64,000 nucleotides of DNA from Permianibacter fluminis (GTDB taxonomy: Bacteria > Pseudomonadota > Gammaproteobacteria > Enterobacterales > Permianibacteraceae). Positions 16,541 through 24,754 of the stretch are shown piece by piece. A program made the translations under genes and the position numbers. The DNA lies in the NCBI RefSeq assembly GCF_013179735.1, contig NZ_JABMEG010000001.1, forward strand, positions 3,100,001 through 3,164,000. Direction: 5' to 3'. Within the stretch, counting starts at the first letter, position 1. Each line of letters starts with the position of its first letter. The notes below the pieces were generated by a model, which did not search any database, was not told the origin of the DNA, and worked only from the letters and a program-made list of their open reading frames with translations.

Positions 16541-18751
16541 ATGCAGCTGCCAGCCATCAGTTATGACGACGCGCTGTTGCGCGCGCAGCAATTGCTGCTG
16601 AGCGCCCAACATCAGGGTGCGATTCAGTTGTCCTCGCATTTGTTGCAGATGCAGCCGCATGATCCGACGCCGTTTTACATTCTCGCGGTCGCGCTCAGCC
16701 AGTTGCGGCAATATGACCGCGCCCGCGAAGCCTTGCATCACGCGCTGAAGCTGGCGCCAGAGCGCAGCGAGCTGTGGCTGGCACTCGGTAAGACCCACGA
16801 CAGCGAACAGCAATTTGCCGCAGCCACCCCCTGCTACGAAACCGCGGTGGCCTGCGCGCCGAGCAACCTCATTGCCCGCTATGCGCTGGCACGCAATCTG
16901 GAAGCGCAAAAACTGACCGATGCGGCACTGGCGCAGTATCAGGCGCTGACCCAGTCGGCGCCAGCCGATACCGATGCCCGTGAAGGCCTGTGGCGTTGCC
17001 TGCGCAATTTGCAGCGTCGCGAAGAGCTTTGCCACCCTGACAAACTGGCCGAGGCCGTTACCCCGATCTTGCGCATCATTCGCGCCAAGACTTTGATCGA
17101 ACTCGGCACCGACAGCCACCTCACCGAAGCCGAATCCCTGCTACAGCAAACCCTGACCGAACAACCGCAGCGCCCCGATGCACTCGCCGCACTCAGCCTG
17201 CTCTATCGCGTGCGCGGCGACTTTGACCATTGCCTGCCGATTGCCCAGCAGTTGATGGCGGCAGAACCAGACCGCACCGAAGGCTACCTGGGCTGCATCG
17301 AATCGCTGATTGCAATGGATCGTGACCGCGAGGCCTGGGCGATTGGTCAACAAGCCGCAGCGCGCTCCGGCTCGCAAGCCATGCTGATGCACGCGGCGGC
17401 CTATATCGCCAACATTCCGCTCTCCAACGCTCATATTGAACACCAGCGCCAACGTGTCCAGGATGGCATCAAAAAAATCCTCGCCTCCGGCGCCCGCGCC
17501 AACAATCCGCTACGCGAAGCGCCGCTGACCTATTTCTATTTTGCGTATCACGGCTGCAACAACAAGGCATTGCTGAGCTACATCGCTGACAGCCTGCGCA
17601 AACTTGCACCTTCGCTGACCCATGTTGCCGAACATTGCCGGAAGCCCCGTCGCAGCGGTCCATTGCGCATTGCTTTCGTCTCGACTTTTATGCGCGACCA
17701 TCCGGTCGGCCGCTGCTACCAGCCGCTGTTGCAGGCCATGGCCGCGAAAGGGCAAGTGACTATTCAGGTCTACACAAAACTGAAAGAAGCCGACCCACTG
17801 CAACAGCAACTGCGTGAGCACGCAATTCCGGTCGTGCCGTTGCCGCTGGAACTGGTCAGTGCGCGGGCCGCGATCGAATCGTTCGCGCCTGACGTCATGT
17901 TGTATGGCGACATCGGCATGGACAATTTCACCTATTATCTGGCGTTCTCGCGGCTGGCCACGGTGCAATGCCTGTTGCCTGGGCATCCGGAAACCAGCGG
18001 CATCGACACCCTGGATTTCTTTCTAAGTCAGCAGGCGTTGGAAGGGCCGCAGCCGGCAAGCCGATATCGCGAGCAACCGATTTTGCTGAATCACTTCGCC
18101 ATGGCCTACCCCGCAGCGAACCCGGTTCATGATGCCCGCGATCGCAGCGCACTGGCGCTGCCAACCGAGCGCTTCTATCTGGTGCCGGCAAAGCTGCAGA
18201 AGATCCATCCCGATTTCGATACGCTTGTCGCTGAAATCCTGCGCCGCGACCGCGACGCCGTGGTGCTGTATTTCGAAGACCAGATCGCCACTGGTTGGGG
18301 CAAAACGCTGCGCGCCAGACTGGCGGCGCAGATGCCGGAATTGATGCCACGCATCCGCTTCCGCCGCTGGGCCGAAAAAGCTGACTTTCAGGCAATTTTG
18401 AGCCATGCCGATGCCATTCTCGACCCGATCCACTTTGGCCTCGGCACCACCGCAATTTATGCGCTCGCTCAAGGTCAACCGATCGTCACGCTGCCGTTGG
18501 ACAATATGGCCAGTCATCCGACGACCGCGATGCTGCAGCAAATCGGCGTAACCGACTCGATCGCAAGCAGCCGCGAATCCTATGTTGACATCGCCTACGA
18601 ATTGGCCAATGACAGTGCCCATCGAACTGCCATTGGCAAGCGCATCGCCGCGGGTTTCCCGCGGCTGTTTGATGCCGGCAACGCCGCAACCGAGCTGTTG
18701 CAATTCCTGCACAAAAAGACCCGGATACCGCGCCAACATGACCAGCACTAA
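16541..18751 (+). CDS. TPR-domain glycosyltransferase, O-GlcNAc transferase (GT41)-like; probable flagellin glycosyltransferase
   Basis: A 736-aa cytoplasmic protein. The N-terminal part (to about 370) consists of TPR-type helix pairs (QGAIQLSSHLLQMQPHDPTP, ARYALARNLEAQKLTDAALA). The C-terminal half has the two Rossmann lobes of GT41/SPINDLY enzymes: LRIAFVSTFMRDHPVGR, then LLPGHPETSGIDTLDFFLS and LDPIHFGLGTTAIYALAQGQ, equivalent to the donor-binding part of O-GlcNAc transferase. GT41-like enzymes modify Ser/Thr or Asn of proteins, and a location beside flagellins fits a flagellin transferase. ATG 16541 is chosen because homology starts there; an in-frame upstream start at 16472 exists. The ribosome site is weak. 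Confidence 0.8.
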   Translation: MQLPAISYDDALLRAQQLLLSAQHQGAIQLSSHLLQMQPHDPTPFYILAVALSQLRQYDRAREALHHALKLAPERSELWLALGKTHDSEQQFAAATPCYETAVACAPSNLIARYALARNLEAQKLTDAALAQYQALTQSAPADTDAREGLWRCLRNLQRREELCHPDKLAEAVTPILRIIRAKTLIELGTDSHLTEAESLLQQTLTEQPQRPDALAALSLLYRVRGDFDHCLPIAQQLMAAEPDRTEGYLGCIESLIAMDRDREAWAIGQQAAARSGSQAMLMHAAAYIANIPLSNAHIEHQRQRVQDGIKKILASGARANNPLREAPLTYFYFAYHGCNNKALLSYIADSLRKLAPSLTHVAEHCRKPRRSGPLRIAFVSTFMRDHPVGRCYQPLLQAMAAKGQVTIQVYTKLKEADPLQQQLREHAIPVVPLPLELVSARAAIESFAPDVMLYGDIGMDNFTYYLAFSRLATVQCLLPGHPETSGIDTLDFFLSQQALEGPQPASRYREQPILLNHFAMAYPAANPVHDARDRSALALPTERFYLVPAKLQKIHPDFDTLVAEILRRDRDAVVLYFEDQIATGWGKTLRARLAAQMPELMPRIRFRRWAEKADFQAILSHADAILDPIHFGLGTTAIYALAQGQPIVTLPLDNMASHPTTAMLQQIGVTDSIASSRESYVDIAYELANDSAHRTAIGKRIAAGFPRLFDAGNAATELLQFLHKKTRIPRQHDQH

Positions 18752-18775
18752 CCGGCACCGCCGCGGCCAACCACA

Positions 18776-19918
18776 ATGGCATCTGTCATGACCCACCCGG
18801 CCGCCATTCCGGTCCTGATACCACATCTGCCAGCAGCCGAAGCGGTCATGCCTTACCTGCAACGCGCCGACCGTTTGCATCGCTACAGCAATTTCGGTCC
18901 GCTGTGTCTGGAACTGGAAAAACGCATCCGGAGTCTCTTGCAGGGTACGGCCGGACCGCCCGCCGTTTGTTCGGCCGCCAATGCGACGTTGGCACTTGAA
19001 ATGGCGTTGCTTGCGTTGCGACTACCAGTACAAGCCAACATTCTGATGCCGGCATTGACCTTTGTTGCCACGGCTTCCAGCGCATTGCGTACGGGACACC
19101 AACCGGTGTTTGCCGATGTTGATCCCGACAGTTGGCAGCTCACCCCGGCAACGGCGTATCAATATGCTGCGCAGCATCCACTCGCCTGCGTGTTACCGGT
19201 CGCGACATATGGCGTGCCGCAGGATGTCGCAGCCTGGGACCAATTCAGCGCAGACACCGGCATTCCGGTCGTCATCGACGCAGCCGGTGCCATGGGCAAT
19301 CAAGCGGTGGGGCAACGCTGCCACGTCATCTTCAGTTTGCACGCAACGAAGACGCTGAGCTCAGTCGAAGGCGCCATCATTGCAAGTCACGATGAGGATT
19401 GGATAGCGCGGGTTCGGCAGCTGTCCAACTTCGGCATTGATATGGGTACTGGCCAGATTGACCACGCTGGCACCAATGCCAAATTGTCGGAATATCATGC
19501 TGCGGTGGGTCTGGCGTCGCTGGATATGTGGCCAGCAATGCAATTGCAGCGCCGACAACGTTGGCACATGCTGCGTACCCAGCTTGCAACCGCCATCCCG
19601 TCGTTACACTGGCAACACGGCAGTGAAAATCTGGTGCACAGTCTGATGCCGGTTGCCCTGCCCACCGGTATGAGCAATGCAGCAACGCAACGCCAACTCG
19701 CCAGCAAAGGCATTGAGACGCGAGCCTGGTATTGCCCTCCGCTCCCACAACAACCGGCATTTGCGGATTGTCCGCGATTCGGTGAGCTTACGATCAGCCA
19801 GCAGCTCGGCACGCGTGTGCTCGGCTTGCCGTTTCATTTGCAACTCACGGATGCACAGCAGCAATACATCATCACCAGCATGGTCGAGCTGGTACACGCG
19901 GCAGGAGTGCCGACGTGA
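18776..19918 (+). CDS. DegT/DnrJ/EryC1/StrS-family sugar aminotransferase
   Basis: A 380-aa PLP enzyme of the family that transaminates keto-sugars of nucleotide sugars (WecE, VioA, PseC type). PLP-binding features are present: Asp168 in VVIDAAGAMG and the Schiff-base Lys192 in SLHATKTLSSVEGA. LMPALTFVATASSALR is the usual substrate-side segment. It probably makes an amino sugar for the glycan of this cassette. In P. syringae the flagellin glycan contains viosamine made by such an enzyme, but the actual sugar here is unknown. It lies 24 bp after the transferase and overlaps the next gene (GTGA). Confidence 0.85.
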   Translation: MASVMTHPAAIPVLIPHLPAAEAVMPYLQRADRLHRYSNFGPLCLELEKRIRSLLQGTAGPPAVCSAANATLALEMALLALRLPVQANILMPALTFVATASSALRTGHQPVFADVDPDSWQLTPATAYQYAAQHPLACVLPVATYGVPQDVAAWDQFSADTGIPVVIDAAGAMGNQAVGQRCHVIFSLHATKTLSSVEGAIIASHDEDWIARVRQLSNFGIDMGTGQIDHAGTNAKLSEYHAAVGLASLDMWPAMQLQRRQRWHMLRTQLATAIPSLHWQHGSENLVHSLMPVALPTGMSNAATQRQLASKGIETRAWYCPPLPQQPAFADCPRFGELTISQQLGTRVLGLPFHLQLTDAQQQYIITSMVELVHAAGVPT

Positions 19919-20925
19919 GCAAAGCCATTGGCGGATTCTTTCAGCTTGAAACCGCGGCCCAGCGCCCGGATAGTCTTTGGCAACACTGGCTACCCGCAGA
20001 TACGGTTGCTGTGCTGACTCGGTATAACGCCCGCTCAGCAATGCATGCTCGTCTGCTGGCGCTCGACTGTCGGCGCTGCTGGCTACCGGCGTATAGCTGC
20101 ACAGCATTGGCCGACGCGGTGCCGGTCACAACCGAGACCTTGTTCTACCCGCAGGACGAATCGCTGGCGCCAACCGCGGAACTCTTTGCCCAGCTGCAAG
20201 CCGATGACGCCGTGCTGGTCATCAACTATTTTGGCATGCCACCAACGGCAGCCACGTTGGCCCGTATACAACAGCACCGTCATTGTCATTGGTTTGAAGA
20301 CCGCGCCCACAGCCTTGCGGCCGGCGACAGCGCCTGGGGCGACGACGTGCTGTACTCACCGCGCAAACTCTGCGGCGTTCCGGACGGCGGTTTGCTATTT
20401 GCGCGCAGCAGACCGACGCAGATCCCGGGCCCGGCCAGTTTGCCGCCACCGGATCATTTCGCGGAGCCGGCCTTGCTGCGTCTGCAGGAGCAAGTCGATT
20501 CTTCTACCTCGCACAGCTTTGCCCGGTATCAGCAGATCGAGCAGGCGATGCGCGCGGATGACCGCGCAATGAGCGAACTCAGCAGCGCCATGCTGCAGTC
20601 GCTGCCGTGGCGGCCACTGGTGCAGCAGCGCCGACAAAATTACCAGTTTCTGCAGCAGCAGCTGGTCGGCATCAGCTGGCTGGGTGAGCTCGGTGAGCAC
20701 ACGCCGTCTCACTTTGTCATTCGGCATCCAGATGTCGAGCATCTGACCAACCGTTTGCATCAGCAAAAGATTTACGGCCAGCGTCATTGGCGCGAATTGG
20801 CGGCCCCGGCAACATTCACCCAAGCCCATGATCTGGGCCAACAACTGCTCAGCCTGCCCTGCGATCACCGTTACGATCTCGACGATATGGCGGCGATTGT
20901 GCGCGCGCTGGAGCCGCTGCTATGA
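19915..20925 (+). CDS. DegT/DnrJ-like PLP-fold protein
   Basis: A 336-aa protein with a shortened, divergent DegT-type layout: WLPAYSCTALADAVP, then VLVINYFGMPP, the acidic FEDRAHSLAAG (E128-D129) and a Lys151 in DDVLYSPRKLCGVPDGGLL at the Schiff-base position. So the catalytic residues may be kept even though overall similarity to aminotransferases is low. Its start GTG overlaps the preceding stop by 4 nt and its stop overlaps the next ATG, indicating tight translational coupling. It may be a second aminotransferase or a non-catalytic partner of the first. Confidence 0.65.
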   Translation: MSKAIGGFFQLETAAQRPDSLWQHWLPADTVAVLTRYNARSAMHARLLALDCRRCWLPAYSCTALADAVPVTTETLFYPQDESLAPTAELFAQLQADDAVLVINYFGMPPTAATLARIQQHRHCHWFEDRAHSLAAGDSAWGDDVLYSPRKLCGVPDGGLLFARSRPTQIPGPASLPPPDHFAEPALLRLQEQVDSSTSHSFARYQQIEQAMRADDRAMSELSSAMLQSLPWRPLVQQRRQNYQFLQQQLVGISWLGELGEHTPSHFVIRHPDVEHLTNRLHQQKIYGQRHWRELAAPATFTQAHDLGQQLLSLPCDHRYDLDDMAAIVRALEPLL

Positions 20926-21839
20926 CCTCGCCTTACTGTCACCCGCTGTTCGCGGAAGCGCATCGCCATCTCGGCGTGCCAGTGGCCATGTCGGCAAGTG
21001 GCAGCTACGCTTATCTGCGATCGCTGCCAGACGCAGCAGGGCTGGATGCCAGTGCCCTGTATCCGATTTGGGTAATGCAAGCCCCCGAGCAACTGGCGAC
21101 AGATTTCTCGGCCTTGACCAACGCCGGCGCCATCAGCTTTGTCGGCGTATGCGCTTTGCAATCGAACGCAGCCATGGCGGCCCTGGCCAGCCAAGCCGAT
21201 GTCTGGCAAGCATTCAAACCGCACTATTTGTTCGATAACCGGCTGCCTTTTCAATTCAGCAAGCATCATCGCTACGAACTGAAGCGGGCGAACAAAAGCG
21301 TCTCCGTACACTGGTCGACCCTCACTCCGGTGCTGGACAAATGGCTGGCAATGTATGGGCAATTGGCAGTTCGGCACCAGCTGTCCGCGCTGCATCAATT
21401 TCCGCGCGCCTACTTTGAGTGCCTGAGTCAGGTCCCCGGCCTGGAGGTCGTGATTGCGGCCACCGACAACGAGCCGGTATCGATGCATCTATGGTTTGAT
21501 GATGGCGAAATTCTATGGAGCCATCTTGCCGCCAGCTCGGAACAGGGGTATGCACTCAGCGCCGCCTATGCCGTCAATGCTGCGGCGCTCGACCGCTACG
21601 GTTCGACCCGGCTAATCAACTTTGGTGGTACGGCTGGAATTGCCGGCAGCGAATCCGATGGACTGGCACGATTCAAGCAGGGTTTCAGTAATCGCAGCGA
21701 GACCAGCTGGTTGTTTGGCAAAATTCTGGACCCTCAGGAATACCGGCGCCGCACCGCCGAGCTGGCCCCGAGCCGCTACTTTCCCCGGTACCGGCAACCG
21801 GCTGCGACAGTAAAAACGGAAACGAGAACAACGACATGA
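20922..21839 (+). CDS. FemAB/GNAT-like acyltransferase
   Basis: A 305-aa protein with a double-GNAT appearance. The segment FQFSKHHRYELKRANKSVSV matches the conserved FemAB/acetyltransf_6 region, and VSMHLWFDDGEILWSHLAAS followed by INFGGTAGIAGSE...FKQGF resembles the end of the second GNAT half. Such proteins move acyl or aminoacyl groups onto amines; a sugar amine is a reasonable substrate in this setting. It overlaps its neighbours by 4 nt on both sides. The specific activity is unknown. Confidence 0.65.
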   Translation: MTSPYCHPLFAEAHRHLGVPVAMSASGSYAYLRSLPDAAGLDASALYPIWVMQAPEQLATDFSALTNAGAISFVGVCALQSNAAMAALASQADVWQAFKPHYLFDNRLPFQFSKHHRYELKRANKSVSVHWSTLTPVLDKWLAMYGQLAVRHQLSALHQFPRAYFECLSQVPGLEVVIAATDNEPVSMHLWFDDGEILWSHLAASSEQGYALSAAYAVNAAALDRYGSTRLINFGGTAGIAGSESDGLARFKQGFSNRSETSWLFGKILDPQEYRRRTAELAPSRYFPRYRQPAATVKTETRTTT

Positions 21840-22396
21840 ACATTCATGGCAAAAAAGTGCTGATCCGGGCCATCGAAGAAACCGATCTGGAGCTGCTTCA
21901 TCGCTGGGCCAATGATCCGGCTATCTGGTATCAGCTTGGCGGCTGGCATTTCCCCAGCAACCGTCATGAACAACAGAAATGGTTCGAATCGCTTTCGTCC
22001 AACAGCACCCAGCAACGGTTTGCCATCACAACCGAGGAGCATGGCCTGATTGGCACCACCAATCTGGTGGATATCGACTGGAAAAACAATCACGCCTTTC
22101 ACGGCATGATGCTCGGTGACAAGGACATTCGCGGCAAAGGCTATGGCATTGATTCCATCATGGCGATCATGCGCTATGCCTTTGAAGAGCTGCATCTGGC
22201 CAGACTGGATGGTTCAATGATTGAATACAACCAGATCTCGCTGAACATCTACCTGAATCGCTGCGGCTGGATTGTCGAAGGCCGGCAACGAAACTGGTAT
22301 TACCGCCAAGACCGTTACTGGGATCGCATTTTGGTAGGGATAACCCGTGAAGACTATCTTGCGCTCATTCGCAGCAACAATTACTGGACCCGTTGA
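21836..22396 (+). CDS. RimJ/RimL-type GNAT acetyltransferase (possible sugar-amine N-acetyltransferase)
   Basis: A 186-aa GNAT. It starts MNIHGKKVLIRAIEETDLEL and shows the acetyl-CoA loop DIRGKGYGIDSIMAIMRYAF and the late motif LNIYLNRCGWIVEGRQRNWY. This pattern is shared by RimJ/RimL proteins and PseH, which acetylates the 4-amino group of pseudaminic acid precursors for flagellin glycosylation. The ATG overlaps the previous stop (ATGA). It is likely to acetylate an amino sugar made by the upstream aminotransferase(s). Confidence 0.78.
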   Translation: MNIHGKKVLIRAIEETDLELLHRWANDPAIWYQLGGWHFPSNRHEQQKWFESLSSNSTQQRFAITTEEHGLIGTTNLVDIDWKNNHAFHGMMLGDKDIRGKGYGIDSIMAIMRYAFEELHLARLDGSMIEYNQISLNIYLNRCGWIVEGRQRNWYYRQDRYWDRILVGITREDYLALIRSNNYWTR

Positions 22397-22405
22397 GGCT
22401 TCGTC

Positions 22406-23164
22406 ATGACGACACCCCCCATTACTACCAAATCCTACTCACCTCAGCGCGAACAGGAACTTCGCGCTGAGTTGCTGGCCGCCTTTCGCAACACGCCGAT
22501 TCCCGACAATGAACTCTTTGCCAATCTTGGCCTGTTCCTGTCTCGCTGGCAGCTCTGCCGAATTCTGTACATGGCCGATCTCTATCAGCTGATACTCAAC
22601 ACCCATGGCAATATCATGGAGTTCGGCTGCCGCTGGGGCCAGAACCTCGCACTGTTCTCTTCGCTGCGGGCCATCCACGAACCGTTCAATCTGTCGCGAA
22701 AAATCATTGGCTTTGACACCTTCAGCGGCTTCCCCAATGTCGACCACAAGGATGGCGCTGACCCGATAGCCCAGCCCGGCCATTACGCCACCAGTGCCGG
22801 CTATGAACAACAGCTCGACTTCATCATGAATTACCACGAGCAGATCAATCCGAATCCCCACGTTAAAAAATTTCAGCTGGTCAAAGGTGATGCGACCGTG
22901 GAGGCGGAAAAGTATTTCGCTGCCAATCCGCACACCATTGTCGCCCTCGCCTATTTCGATTTTGACCTGTACAAACCTACCCACCGCTGCCTGGAACTGG
23001 TTCGCGATCACATGACCAAGGGTTCCGTGCTGGCCTTCGATGAACTGAACATGGAAGAGTTTCCGGGCGAAACCGTGGCATTGAAAGAAGTGTTTGGTTT
23101 GTCGCGCTACCAGATCCGCCGACACCCAAACAGCCAGTTTCAGTCTTACATCATCATCGACTGA
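22406..23164 (+). CDS. TylF/MycF-type SAM-dependent O-methyltransferase
   Basis: A 252-aa protein with the class I SAM fold of the macrocin O-methyltransferase family. Visible features are HGNIMEFGCRWGQNLALFSS (SAM loop), IIGFDTFSGFPNVD, VALAYFDFDLYKPTHRCLE and GSVLAFDELNMEEFPGE; the acidic residues in the last two fit the metal-binding site of TylF-like enzymes. These methylate sugar hydroxyls, which fits a role in finishing the flagellin glycan. It lies 9 bp after the GNAT gene. Confidence 0.85.
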   Translation: MTTPPITTKSYSPQREQELRAELLAAFRNTPIPDNELFANLGLFLSRWQLCRILYMADLYQLILNTHGNIMEFGCRWGQNLALFSSLRAIHEPFNLSRKIIGFDTFSGFPNVDHKDGADPIAQPGHYATSAGYEQQLDFIMNYHEQINPNPHVKKFQLVKGDATVEAEKYFAANPHTIVALAYFDFDLYKPTHRCLELVRDHMTKGSVLAFDELNMEEFPGETVALKEVFGLSRYQIRRHPNSQFQSYIIID

Positions 23165-23174
23165 GCAGCCAACA

Positions 23175-23954
23175 GTGCTTGCCGAGCTGAACGCCCTCTC
23201 TCGCGACGGCTACGTCCTGGTACCGGCCGTTTTCCCGGCCGATACCGTGGCAGCGGTTCGCCTCGCCTTGGACGCTGCCTTGCTGCAATACGCCGACCTG
23301 CACCAACAGCTCGGCTACACCAATGCCGAACAAGGCGGCGCTCACCACGTGCTGGCGAAAGGCGGCGTATTCCTTGAGACCTTGTCGTTTCTCAGCCGGC
23401 TGGACTGGCTCACACACTATCTGCGCAGCAAACTTGTCATCAACTCCTATGGTGGTTTCGACAATCGCCGCGACCGCAAGCTTTATGTCCGCAACATCCA
23501 TCGCGACATCCGTTTTTTTTCCACGGAACGGCCGTTGATGCTGAATTTGTTGGTCATGATCGATGACTTCACCATTCACAATGGTGCCACGCACCTGCTG
23601 CCGGGCTCGCACCGACAGGAACAGCAGCCGGATGACGCGCTGTTTTACGCCCGCGCCGAACGTGCGGTCGGCCGCTCCGGCGACCTGCTGGTGTTTGATT
23701 CCAGGCTTTGGCACGCGGCCGGCCACAATGAGACGGATGGCTCAAGGCGCGCCCTGACCATTACCTTGACCAGTCCGTTCTTCAAACCGCAATTTGATTA
23801 TTGTCGCGCCCTTGGTGATAGCCAGTGCCAAGCCTGCAGCGACGAGGTAAAACAATTGCTGGGCTACTACGCCAGAATTCCGGCCACACTCAGCGAGTGG
23901 TATCAACCCGCCGACAAGCGCTTCTATCGTGGAGATCAAGATCATGTCACGTGA
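23175..23954 (+). CDS. Phytanoyl-CoA dioxygenase (PhyH) family Fe(II)/2-oxoglutarate oxygenase
   Basis: A 259-aa member of the PhyH family. The iron triad is visible: His109 and Asp111 in NIHRDIRFF and distal His180 in SRLWHAAG. Arg191/192 (SRRALTITL) is positioned to hold 2-oxoglutarate, and NGATHLLPGSH is the family hallmark. GTG 23175 is chosen because the frame upstream runs inside the methyltransferase gene; GAG lies about 9 nt before it. It overlaps the next gene by 11 nt. It could hydroxylate an acyl group or sugar of the flagellin glycan, an inference from context. Confidence 0.82.
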   Translation: MLAELNALSRDGYVLVPAVFPADTVAAVRLALDAALLQYADLHQQLGYTNAEQGGAHHVLAKGGVFLETLSFLSRLDWLTHYLRSKLVINSYGGFDNRRDRKLYVRNIHRDIRFFSTERPLMLNLLVMIDDFTIHNGATHLLPGSHRQEQQPDDALFYARAERAVGRSGDLLVFDSRLWHAAGHNETDGSRRALTITLTSPFFKPQFDYCRALGDSQCQACSDEVKQLLGYYARIPATLSEWYQPADKRFYRGDQDHVT

Positions 23955-24684
23955 TTACAATCGCGAGGCGAAAGACAGCGCAGAGCAAAAGTATGCCTAT
24001 CAATTTGATTATGTGATGCGCCGCTACATGATGCGGACGCTGGCACCAGCCTGCGTCGCCGGCAATGCGCTTGAGATGGGCTGTTTTGAAGGCGAGATGA
24101 CCAGCCTGTTGGCTGCGCAGTTCTCTGACCTGACCGTCATCGAAGCCGGCAGCGAACTGATTGCGCGCGCGCGGCAGCGGGTGCCGGCATCCGTGCGATT
24201 CATTCACTCGACCTTCGAACAGGCCAACCCGGCGACACCATTTCATAATATTTTTCTGGTGCATACGCTGGAACATCTGGATGACCCGGTCGCTGTGCTG
24301 AGCCGGGTTCGTCAGTGGCTGCATCCGGGTGGTCGTCTGCTGGTTGTTGTTCCCAATGCCGACGCAGCGTCTCGGCAAATTGCCGTCAAAATGGGCTTGA
24401 TTAGCCACAACAACGCCGTCACGGCCGCCGAAGCGGAGCATGGCCATCGCATCACTTACAGCTTTGACACCCTGGAGCGCGATGTCAGGGCGGCCGGATT
24501 TCATGTTCATCAGCGTGGCGGCATTTTCTTCAAGCCCTTTGCCAACGCCCAATTTGATCGCTTGCTGCAAACCGACATCATCACACCCGCCTACCTCGAG
24601 GGCTGCTATCAGCTCGGCATGCAGTACCCGGAATTGTGCGCCAGCATCTATCTGGTTTGTAGCCATCCCGTTCCCCAGCAATAA
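23944..24684 (+). CDS. Class I SAM-dependent methyltransferase (Methyltransf_11/23 type)
   Basis: A 246-aa methyltransferase from ATG 23944, with GGAG 9 nt upstream. The SAM motif is NALEMGCFEGEMTSLLAA, followed by LTVIEAGSELIARAR, and the catalytic-strand region is NIFLVHTLEHLDDPVAVLSR. LHPGGRLLVVVPNAD is the post-motif typical of this family. It starts within the end of the PhyH gene, so the two are probably translated together. The substrate is unknown; a sugar or its acyl side chain is likely here. Confidence 0.83.
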   Translation: MSRDYNREAKDSAEQKYAYQFDYVMRRYMMRTLAPACVAGNALEMGCFEGEMTSLLAAQFSDLTVIEAGSELIARARQRVPASVRFIHSTFEQANPATPFHNIFLVHTLEHLDDPVAVLSRVRQWLHPGGRLLVVVPNADAASRQIAVKMGLISHNNAVTAAEAEHGHRITYSFDTLERDVRAAGFHVHQRGGIFFKPFANAQFDRLLQTDIITPAYLEGCYQLGMQYPELCASIYLVCSHPVPQQ

Positions 24685-24754
24685 AAACGGATGACCGAAC
24701 GCCTGTGCGGTCTATCTGGCGTGCTTGTGCGCTGGCATGCAGGTGCACTGATGA

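Noticed and set aside
17885-17900. TGACGTCA in the glycosyltransferase gene.
   Set aside because: Lies inside coding sequence with no promoter context; expected by chance.
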